Shown here one piece after another: positions 48,087-57,682 of a stretch of DNA of 64,000 bases. Positions within the stretch are counted from its first letter, which is position 1. Every line of letters starts with the position of its first letter. The stretch covers positions 744,596-808,595 of the forward strand of contig CAJNOP010000077.1 of assembly GCA_905250075.1 (NCBI GenBank), written 5' to 3'. The stretch is from Rotaria sp. Silwood1 (lineage: Eukaryota; Rotifera; Eurotatoria; Philodinida; Philodinidae). Under the pieces are notes generated by a model. That model saw only the letters and a program-made list of their open reading frames with translations, was not told the DNA's origin and searched no databases. The position numbers were made by a program, and so were the translations under genes.

Positions 48087-51000
48087 AGATAAGTTAATGT
48101 CTGAAAGTACTGTACAAAATGTTTAAGATATGAGCGAAGATAAATTATGATTAGTAGCTGATATAACACCGACGACGACAATTGAGAATTCACGTTCGTC
48201 GACCCTTTGATAGTCACATGTTTTTCTTTTTCTTATTCTTTCTACAAGTGACTGTCATAGATGTTAGCTTCTCGATAGTTATGTTGTGCTGTGTGATACA
48301 GAATGAATGACGATCAGATCATTCAGCAAATAAATATTAAAAAAATCACCCATGAGTAGGAATGTAATGATGTGAACATTTCTAAACTCAGCCATTCTCG
48401 ATAACGGGAGTCCAAATTCAATCATGCACATAGTGGTAGCAGAAGTAATCAGAAGACAGAAGTGAAGATAGGACATAAGCTTATGAAGATTTTCTATTAA
48501 AGAAATATCATTCTATTGCGTCTAGTACAGCTGATTTACTCAATGAGAATCAGATAAAACGAAATGAATTATTCTTTGAATTCTCAAGTGTTTGTCGTAT
48601 TAGATTAATCTTTCTCATCGTAAAAATTCTAGATTAAATTTTATATAATTATTCAAAGCCCAAACATTCACATGACTCTATCGGTCGACTCGGCAACTAG
48701 CTCCTCTAATCGTACAGTATAGGATAGATAAAACAATTAAAAAAATATTCGTTCTAAATAAAAAAAAAAAAGAACCATTGAGATATGACAACTTTTCTGC
48801 AATGAGAGGTCTTAGCGACAAATGCTTCTAAGAATCATTTTGTTGCTTGGTAATATGAAGTATAGAATCTTCATAATTGACTAGTAAATTGGGCGACATG
48901 GTAGTTAATTAGAAAGCCTAATGAAAGAATTGCATCTTATATGTCGTTTTTAAAAAACCAAAAAAAATAACAAATGTTGTAAATCGTCTGGTTCACTTAG
49001 CTGTTTCACTAATGATAAAGTTTTTCTTTCACAGGTAGCGTGTGTATTTAAAGCATAGAGCAAGACGTATGGAAAATACCAACGTAAGAACACAAAGAAA
49101 AACAGTACGTCAACTCAAATACTGCTCTCTGATAAAGTAAACATCCGGTGTTTCATCACATAGAGAAGACGGAGAACTTTTCAGACTTATTTTAACAGAC
49201 AAGAAAAGTGAGAAAACAAAGAAAACTCTAAGTAAAAGCTTTTTTTCTGTCTGCTGATTCAAAAAGAAACAGAATGGTGAAATTTTTGTGTACGCGACCA
49301 AATACGCCTCTTTTCCCGGAAAACCATGATAAACGGCAGTAAAAGTGATTAACACATGTGTCACTTCAACCTTTTACTTCTCCTTTCAGAGCTTAATACA
49401 CACTGCATAATCGTTGAAACGATTATCTAAATCGAATTAGTTTACTTATTTTCTTTTCGAGTCTGTGCTTCCACTTAATATTTAAAATCTTGTGAATTTG
49501 TAATGTTCTTGTACCAGATTATACCGATGCAAACCCAAATCTCTTCGGGCTTTCATTTATCTTTCTTACATGATGAGTTATTCAAAGATCAAAATTCAAT
49601 ATCCGCTATTGTTGATTTACAAGAATAAAAAATTTTCTTTCACCAAAGTACGAAAAGATGTATGCTTCATCATTGTGCAAAAAGACCTCTGTTGCATATG
49701 TATTTCTCGTATGAGTCTGACGATACGGTCTTTGAAAGTATTCAATCAATGGTACTGCATCATTCTATATGAAGGAGGTATGGCCTGTACGCAGGTTAAT
49801 TGACTATCTTTTCATCAAATATACTTTCAAGTGTTCACACAAATTGATTGAAAAAGGTCCAACTTGTGCATCAGCCGCTCCTCGTTCTTTTCAATTGTGT
49901 TCAAAGCTCGAGTCATACGACAAACTATAAATGTTGAAATATTTCAAATAGAATACTGTTACACAGGAATTTTCTATCAAAACATATCAACTTATGAACT
50001 GTAATAAAAAGTAAAATCGAAGAAGAAATGAATGAGAAAAAAAGAAATTGAGTTCAGACAGCGCATTTATTTTGTCATTCAATTATTCATGGAAAGAAAA
50101 TTGCCCAAGAACGTCACATTTCTAAACATTCGACAAAATTTGAACCATACATCAAGAGTATAAGAAAGGTGAAAAATAAGCGATATGTTATCATATAGTT
50201 CGTGATCAAATTTTTCTGACATCTAATCCAATGAATGAGTGAATATTTTTCCGTTTTCGAAAAGCAGAAATATAACTTTAAAAAAAAGTCGAAGTGAATA
50301 TCTAAATAAATTGAAATTTCTTCGTTGAAAAAATGAATCAACTATTTCATTCATATTTTCAAACATTTAGAAGAAGAAACTTTGGAAAATTGTTATCTCG
50401 GAACAGATAAAAGAAATCTTGAAATATGTGTGGAATTCAAAAAAAACAGTCGCTTGGAAAAATTACAGAGACGAAAATGTATGCATTGTAGCAGTATTAT
50501 TACTACAGTGGCTCATTTCACAAGTCACAGCTTATTACAAAGATTCTCCTGACTGAAAAATTCTATTGCATACAATTTTTCAATAATAAATAGCAAAGTC
50601 ATTATTTGAAGTTCAACTGAAAATAAAACAAACAGCAACTGATGACGATATAATTTTGAATGTGGAATGATACAGCAGTACATCATTCTGTTAAATTACA
50701 TGATCTTAAAATCTGAAAACTCGTATGCAGAAAAAACTTCTCATAAATAACTTTTCTTATGGGTATATGTTTGTAACCGCTCAAGTAATTTCAACAAAGG
50801 AAAAATGATTTTAAAGAGTATTTAAATATAAATGTATTGTAGAAAACTAAAGGTTCTAATTTAAGAAACAAGAGATATAAATTTAACAATATCATTAAAC
50901 GTTTTTCAGAAAACTTTTAATAATGTATATATTCAAACATAATGCCACAAAATGTGAATCTCTATTTCTCTTGAATAAAAGAATGGTAAAAGAACTTTTG

Positions 51001-52591
51001 TAAATAAACCATAGAGCTTTTTCTTCTCTTTCCAATCATATAAAATTTATTTTTATAACACGTTCATAAATAAAGCAATGCAATGGAAAAGAAAAGTATT
51101 CTTAAACAAGAATTCGCACTTTTTGTGAGATACACAAAACTGGTGTAAAATTCTGATCTCCATATTTCTTTGATAACTTTTAATGAGTTGATAGGAAATT
51201 TTTTCCCCTTTCAAATATTCTATGATTTATGTCTGTCACATATTTGTTAATGAAATGAAACGAGAGAAAACGAGAAATACTGACGCAAGTAATTTGTAAT
51301 CTATATAAGAAATCGTAGAAAAAAAAATCTTATTCGACCACAATTTATTCGAGTATTGTGGATTCATTAAAAAGAATGTGGAAAACGATGGTTTGCTTGA
51401 CTTTTATAAAATCTTAACCACAACCGCATGCCGTAAACTTGCTTTGTCTCCTTCTTTCCATATGAGTTTGAACCTTTATTTTTACATAATAAGTAGGCTT
51501 TTAAATGTTCTTTAAGATGAGTATTTGTTGAAATTGCTGAAGTAGTTGCAAAGATAAATCGATAGAAAATTTTTGAGAATTTTTTTCATACCTTAGATGT
51601 AATTGTATTAAACATGTTCCCATGTAAAAAAAATTAGGGGTAAAATCAGATTAAAATCGATTAAAAAATGATTAAAAATCGATTAAAATCATACACCTTT
51701 TAATCCATTTTTAATCAAAAATAATCAAAAAAATCAAAATTTCATACATAATTTTGATTAATTCTGATTAATTTCGATTATAATCGATTAAAATTTGTTG
51801 AGAAAAATCGATTTTAATTGATTTTTGTTCATGATGCATAAAAAAATCTTCAGCTGATTTTCATCGATTTGCACCAATTAAAATCGATTTTTCTCAACAA
51901 ATTTTAATCGATTATAATCGAAATTAATCAGAATTAATCAAAATTATGTATGAAATTTTGATTTTTTTGATTATTTTTGATTAAAAATGGATTAAAAGGT
52001 GTATGATTTTAATCGATTTTTAATCATTTTTTAATCGATTTTAATCTGATTTTACCCCTAATTTTTTTACATGGGAATACTCCATATTGGATTTAGATTG
52101 TTCTTAAAATCGTCCTTGCTCACAATATTCAGAGTTTTGTGGCTATTAATCAAAGTTAATTTATTATCATTATGTTATGAGTACATTAGAACAATCTTAT
52201 GAGATTATAAAATAAATCATGGATGGTTTTTAAACCCTAGCAAGAAAAATATATGTTTTAGTATAACTGAACTGATTAGATGAATTCAAGCGGTGTACAC
52301 GAAATTTTTTGTTCAAATACTTCAAAACATCATCAAAATTGCACATAGTTAGATAGGTAATTATAGAGCAATAATTGTTTTATCTCTATGAAGTAAACAT
52401 CTGCAATGCGAGCATATACTGTTGAGAAAAACATGCTATTTAGTGAAACTATGTCTAGCGCTTTTTCGAACCAAGATAATGCACAATGATAAGCATCTTT
52501 TTTTAGTCCTAACTTGTCCCATCAAATTATATGCATATCATAGAATGCCATAATCGATAGAGAGTACCGATTTTTGGGGAATATTTCTAAA
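48087..52591. other. Intergenic DNA
   Basis: About 4.5 kb with no gene I can support. Frames of 65-85 codons (48279-48476 and 49110-49364 minus; 49570-49803 plus; 50114-50341 minus) match nothing and are within chance for this base composition. Contains the large foldback at 51617-52077. Confidence 0.5.
51617..52077. mobile_element. Near-perfect 461-bp foldback element
   Basis: Left arm 51617-51819 and right arm 51876-52077 are almost exact reverse complements over about 200 bp, around a 56-bp loop. The ends read TTCCCATGTAAAAAAAATTA and its complement. The arms are built from many variations of ATTAAAATCGATTAAAAATG, so AATCGATT palindromes recur inside each arm. No coding capacity. Near-identity of the arms suggests recent insertion or arm correction. 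I see no clear target duplication. Confidence 0.85.
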
Positions 52592-53300
52592 TTATGTTTG
52601 AAGACAAGCTAGCCGTTCATGATAATCGTAATTCCTTTGCCTTAGCTTAATATGCCATCGAGAGTTTTCTTTCAATAGTGACGAAACGAAGAGTGTAGAA
52701 CCCATAGAAAATATAACTTCTGACTCTTTTAGAAACTGACTAAACTGCTGTATACAGACCGGTCGTATCCATTTATTTTTCATCAATGCATCATTATCAA
52801 CACTAGTTTCTAATAGTATGTTTGTTGCTCCGTCGGCATACTTTAGAGCTATTTCTTTTATTTTCACTGTTGATAAATATTGATTCATTGAAATATGTTT
52901 ACATATATTGCTTGTAAATTTTTCTAGTTCTAAACTAGACATTTGTTGTCTATGATATATCGTCGATACTGCCTCAGGTACTTGCTCATTAAAGCTAAGC
53001 TCGAGTTGATGTTGTAATTGAATTCTGTCGTCGATGATCACCTTTGGAATGCTGTTGACTGAAAAACTCTCGAACAAAGTACACTTTCGATTAGTAAATG
53101 ACATCAAAAAAGACACGTTTCTTGTTTGATTCTTCTTCAGCGGGTAACGCAAAAATACTAGTACAAAGGATGTCGTTCGTACACACATGAGTATCATTTT
53201 GGATTGTCCGAAAAAGATCTGCTTTGTTATCAAAGACAGCATGAATAGCTTTAGATGAATCTAAAATTAATTGATGATTGTTATTCGTCTCATAAGCGAA
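52592..53300 (-). pseudogene. ADP-ribosyltransferase (rotifer ART type), frameshifted and missing the key Arg
   Basis: Two minus-strand frames overlap near 53091-53115 and join at a T6 run. The downstream frame (to 52592) carries the hallmarks of the NAD-dependent mono-ADP-ribosyltransferase fold common in rotifers. There is a region like Y-R-G-Q-x-M-S (here YHRQQMSSLELEKF), a serine motif (ISMNQYLSTV, usually STS), and an E-x-E loop (KESEVIFSMGSTLFV) in the usual spacing, then WHIKLRQR. In active members the first Arg binds NAD and the last Glu is catalytic; here Arg is shifted or lost while E-x-E is kept. The upstream frame (FRTIQNDTHVCTND) is probably its N-terminal part. The first codons of that frame, beyond about 53300, fall in a dispersed hairpin and are unlikely to be coding. 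Confidence 0.65.
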
Positions 53301-53325
53301 TGCATAGATGAATACAATCAGTATT

Positions 53326-53376
53326 GGGGTGAGTGCGAGCTTTCCTTTACTTATAGCTACCCGCACCCACACCCTC
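53326..53376. repeat. Dispersed GGGGTGAGTGCGAGC/GCACCCACACCC hairpin
   Basis: GGGGTGAGTGCGAGCTTTCC, loop, then AGCTACCCGCACCCACACCC. It lies directly beside the ADP-ribosyltransferase pseudogene and accounts for the first codons of its open frame. Confidence 0.65.
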
Positions 53377-53497
53377 GTTCTGAGTTGTAATTCAATCTTA
53401 AACACATATCCAGTCTAAGCCAACACATTTTAAAACAATAAAGAGAGACTTTTCTATGCTAAGTGTTATAGTTATTACTCTGATTGAAGTGTGCAAC

Positions 53498-53544
53498 TGG
53501 TGTGGGTATGTGTAGTGGTGTAGATTTTCATTTCACACCTACAT
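53498..53544. repeat. Dispersed GGTGTGGGTATGTG/CACACCTACA hairpin
   Basis: GGTGTGGGTATGTGTAGTGG then TTTCACACCTACA after a short loop. A diverged member of the family. Confidence 0.5.
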
Positions 53545-53793
53545 TTGTTGTCGTTTATTGACATTATTTCTACAGAAAGAAACAAACCAAAGCATTACCA
53601 TCAGCTCTCTGACACGTGTGTTTGTATTTTTTACTTTTTTTTTCTCGCTGTTATTTTCTGCATTCCTTCGATAGTATTTATTCTATGACCACTCATGTTA
53701 TAGATTCAAAAATACTTGTGATGTTTTATTTCTTTTTCACCTAATCTACTTTGTTTTGCACTTTTCTTGTTTACTTCAGGAGATTCTACTGAA

Positions 53794-54573
53794 ATGACTG
53801 AATTACTATTCGGAGACAGTAATGTTCACCGACGAAAAAATGCTGCCGATCATACTAATAATCTGCGCGTTATTGGAGCTGGATTACCACGGACAGGTAC
53901 GTCTTCGTTGAAGACTGCTCTAGAAATACTTGGTTTTGGTCCATGTCATCATATGACCGAATTACTGAAAAAACCAGAACAAGGTGAAATATTTCTGCGG
54001 ATATTCGATGGTTATGAGGCAGATTTTCGCGAATTGCTGAAAGGATACCGATCATCAGTTGATGTTCCAACGGCCTTATTTTACAAAGAACTTCATCAAC
54101 TTTATCCTCAAGCAAAACTAATACTTACAGTACGGGATACAAATGAGCAATGGTTTGAATGTTTCAAGAATTCGATTGCGCCTATATGGTTAGATAATTT
54201 CTTCTTTATTACCATTTATCCTCTTCGAAACTTACGTTGGTTATGCAGAGTTGCCAGGAAAATGGCTCAGAAATGGATAACTGAATATGGCAGCATAGGA
54301 TCCCATATTCATGAATTACATAATGCTCGGGTGATAAAGGAAAATAAATCAGACGAGTTACTCGTATTTAATGTGAAAGAAGGATGGCCTCCTCTCTGTC
54401 GATTTCTGAACGTACCGATTCCACAAGATATTCCATTTCCAAATGGAAACGGTCCCAAATATGTTCAGGGCAGACTTCAAAGGGCGAGAATAATAGGATG
54501 CTGTGCTTGGATCCTTATTGCTGCAGGACTAGCCATTTTAATTTACTTCTTGTCTTCACTGATTGATTTTTAA
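53794..54573 (+). CDS. Tail-anchored sulfotransferase-like P-loop protein
   Basis: 259 residues from ATG 53794; the frame is open slightly upstream, but a CAG splice acceptor at 53777-53779 suggests a separate 5' exon that I could not place. The PAPS-binding P-loop is GAGLPRTGTSSLKTAL (residues 28-43), followed by LGFGPCHHMTELL. The second cofactor region is LILTVRDTNEQWFECFKNS, near residues 110-128. The late motif NVKEGWPPLCRFLNVPIPQDIPFP is typical of the large invertebrate family often listed as sulfotransferase or P-loop protein. The last 25 residues are a hydrophobic anchor, so the enzyme probably faces the cytosol or the Golgi, depending on orientation. The acceptor substrate is unknown. 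All expected motifs are intact. Confidence 0.85.
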   Translation: MTELLFGDSNVHRRKNAADHTNNLRVIGAGLPRTGTSSLKTALEILGFGPCHHMTELLKKPEQGEIFLRIFDGYEADFRELLKGYRSSVDVPTALFYKELHQLYPQAKLILTVRDTNEQWFECFKNSIAPIWLDNFFFITIYPLRNLRWLCRVARKMAQKWITEYGSIGSHIHELHNARVIKENKSDELLVFNVKEGWPPLCRFLNVPIPQDIPFPNGNGPKYVQGRLQRARIIGCCAWILIAAGLAILIYFLSSLIDF

Positions 54574-55574
54574 GTGTCGATAGTTGTCGTCATATTTTGA
54601 AATAAAATATTGAGAAAAAACTGCTCATTATCAATAAATGAATGAAGGTGAGTATTACTCAGTAAAATAATAAAAATAAAAATCACTGAAACTTGTAAAT
54701 GACACGAACTAATATTTTTTCAAAACTAGTCGAAGGGTGTAGGTGTAAGTAGTCTTTTGATGCATATCTATAGCCTCATACTATCCACATTCATGCTCAC
54801 ATACAAAACCACACCGCGCATCTTGGTCAAAGAACCTTTCCAAGTCTAGTCGCATATGTTAGACAAAGGCTTTTAATGATGCAAATTAATGTTATATCGA
54901 GATGTTCTAGAAAGACTAATTTTTCAATTCTTACTTGAAATTGCAAGAAGTATGCCAATGTTAAAAGAGAATCTAGCAGAAGCTCTGATAGAAAATGGTC
55001 TTACATGACTGGTGATGAGTTTGAATGTTGACGAAATCCACCAATAGACTCAAATTGATGTTTGTTCATTGGACGAAAAATATATGAAGCAGTTGAAAGT
55101 ATAATGCAGGCAATAGTGCTTCATATGCTCCTCATATATCGTAATCTATCTTTGAGAAAACACTTTTCATGTATTTCTGAGGCAACGGCAGAAATGAAAA
55201 CTGCAATGTGCAAACAAAATTAAAAAAATTTTAGCTGAACACGCTCTCAGTCTCGTCCTACGCTCCTTTTTTTCATAACGAATATGTATATAATTAGATT
55301 ATAAAATCATCTGAGTATATCATCGTGGATATTCGATAAAGATTTCTCAATGTATTAGACTCGCGCATGGGTAAATGAAAGGTTGTCACTGTCTCTGCCG
55401 TACAATATATATGTCCTCAAAATTAGAGAGATAGAACTCTAACAATAACTACAAGAGAAAAAAGAACGAAATCGACTAAACAACATGTAAGAGGTAAGAG
55501 ATAAGAGATAAGAGATGTGTCTTTACATATTTCTTTGTATAATCGCTATTTTTTGATGACCAAAAGACATTAAA
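54574..55574. other. Intergenic DNA
   Basis: About 1 kb. A weak hairpin-family member lies at 54736-54805 (GGGTGTAGGTGTAAG with a distant CCACATTCATGCTCAC). A GATAAGA/GGTAAGA tandem tract lies at 55487-55515. No gene. The promoter of the U-box gene should be in the last few hundred bases, but I see no clear TATA box. Confidence 0.45.
55487..55515 (+). repeat. AAGAGRT short tandem repeat
   Basis: About four 7-bp units (AAGAGGT, AAGAGAT, AAGAGAT, AAGAGAT) ending about 60 bp upstream of the U-box gene start. Confidence 0.7.
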
Positions 55575-57682
55575 ATGTCCTCTGTAGACACACAACAATA
55601 TTTAATTTGTCCATTAACATTGCAATTATTCAATGAACCAGTTACAGCTGAAGATGGTCATACATATGAAAGGAAAGCAATAACTGAATGGATTACTCAA
55701 CATAGTACAAGCCCAATTACAAAGAAATTTTTAAGTATCAATCGATTAACTCCAAATTGTGCAATTAAGGATGCTGTCGAAGCTTTTAAACAACAACAGG
55801 CACAAAGTAATATACTACCAAGTGTATCCATTGCTGATGCTAATGCAAATGGTTAGTAATGATAGAACTGTAAAATTTCTAACTATGATATGACCAATCT
55901 CATTTCTTTCATTTTGTCTTAGCTGACAAGTGTCAAAATTTCGAAGCGTTAGATGTTCTCTGTCGTTACTGTGGATTAACACAACAATTTAGCAGCATAA
56001 AAGAACATCAGGTAAACTTTCATTGACTAAAACTAAATTATAGAGATTGCTAGAAAAACGCTCACTTTCTGTTTAGTTACGATGTTCATCGAATTCTGAC
56101 AATATTGTGCCATTTGAAATAGCGGATAATGAAGCTATGTTTGCAAAATCTCAACAAACATCTTCTAGCAACAAAGCTTTTCAATATAAAAAGACATTTA
56201 GCTTTACCAATCCCCTTGCACATCGGGCAGCCAATTCGACTACTACTGAAGAACGTAATCAGACTCGGCTCACAATCAACGAAGAAAATCAAAAACACGC
56301 CGAATTATGGAAAGAGCGACGATTTTCAATGTTGAAAAACCGTAAAATAAAATACTATTTAATCATTCTCGTGGCTCTCATATTAGCGGCTATCGCAATC
56401 ACCTTCATAATTTATTATGTAAAATGTAAAGAACAAAAACGTCCAATAGGTCAGTTCTCTTCTTATACTGATCTCCTGCATTCATAACTTTGTAAAATGA
56501 AGAAATAAAAGTGAAAGTTCGTTTTCTTTCTGTTTCACAGCAGCATCGCCATCAACCACATCGACATCGACTTCAATGATGGCTACTACTTCAACAATAG
56601 CGTCTACTGCAACAATGACCACTATTTTAACAATGACCTCGACTTTAACGATGGCTACTACTTCAACGAGGGCTACTACTTCAACAATGACATCTACTGC
56701 AACAATGACTTCGTCTTCAATGACGATTTCGACTTCAACGATGGCTCCAACTTCGAGTTCGACTTTGGGTTCTACTCCTCAAATGCCTTGTGCTTCTGCT
56801 GAATGGAGTTCAACTGGGATTACAATTACTTCAGACCTAGATAGTCCACATGATATTGCTATTGACAGTCGAGATAATATTATCGTTGCCGATACTGAAA
56901 ACCATCGTTTACAAAAGTATTTCACTAATGGAACAAATATGACACTGTTAACAGACATCAAAGCACCTAGTATATTTATCGACAAGTACGATAATATCTA
57001 TGTTACAGATGCATTTGGTGATGAAGTTAGGATATTGAGTTCTAATGGTGAATTAATAACAATAATTGATGGAAGTAATATTTCAGGCAGCATAGTGAAT
57101 CACTTCGTTTTCGACGGTCAACCATGCCTTTATGTTGATAAAAATAACACTGTATATATTTCAGATACTGGTAATCATCAAGTTATCAAATACTATCCAA
57201 ATTCAACATCTGGTATTGTCGTAGCTGGTGGAAAAGGACAAGGACCTGAATTAAATCAATTGAATACTCCATATGGCATTTATGTTGATGAAATCAATGA
57301 AATTGGTGCAATTTATATTTGTGATTTACAAAATCATCGAATTCAAAAATGGCTTAATGGTGCGAATGAAGGAATAACTGTAGCTGCCAATGACGATCAG
57401 TTAGATTCTCCAGTTTCAATTCTTTTGCAATCAACAGCAGATCGAATGGTAATGTTTATATCGAGTTTCTCTGCTAATCACGTTTTCAAATGGATACCAT
57501 ATGAACAAGAAGCTCAATCTGTTATTGCTGGAATCGGTGGTTTTGGTGATGAAGCGAATCAACTTGATGCACCAAGAGGTATTAAATTCGATAAATATTG
57601 GAATTTATATGTCGCCGATAGTGGTAATAATAGAGTACAAAAATTTCTTTTTAATACTTCTTCGTGTGATAATAGTGATTAA
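55575..57682 (+). CDS. U-box / C2HC finger / membrane span / Thr-Ser stalk / NHL propeller protein
   Basis: Four exons, 55575-55851, 55923-56011, 56077-56449 and 56541-57682, have GT-AG borders and unbroken phase (626 residues). Residues 8-75 are a U-box (YLICPLTLQLFNEPVTAEDG, HTYERKAITEWI, SPITKKF), the E2-binding fold of ubiquitin ligases. Residues about 104-125 read CRYC, then a His, then a Cys across the exon 2-3 join: a C2HC-type finger. Residues 215-237 are a membrane span with KNRKIK before it. Residues about 248-320 are a Thr/Ser/Met stalk. The rest has about six NHL units (IIVADTENHRLQKYF, VYISDTGNHQVIKYY, IYICDLQNHRIQKW, LYVADSGNNRVQKF). Ligase inside and propeller outside suggests a receptor that ubiquitinates on ligand binding; this is inference. 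I know of no family with this order of domains. Confidence 0.87.
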
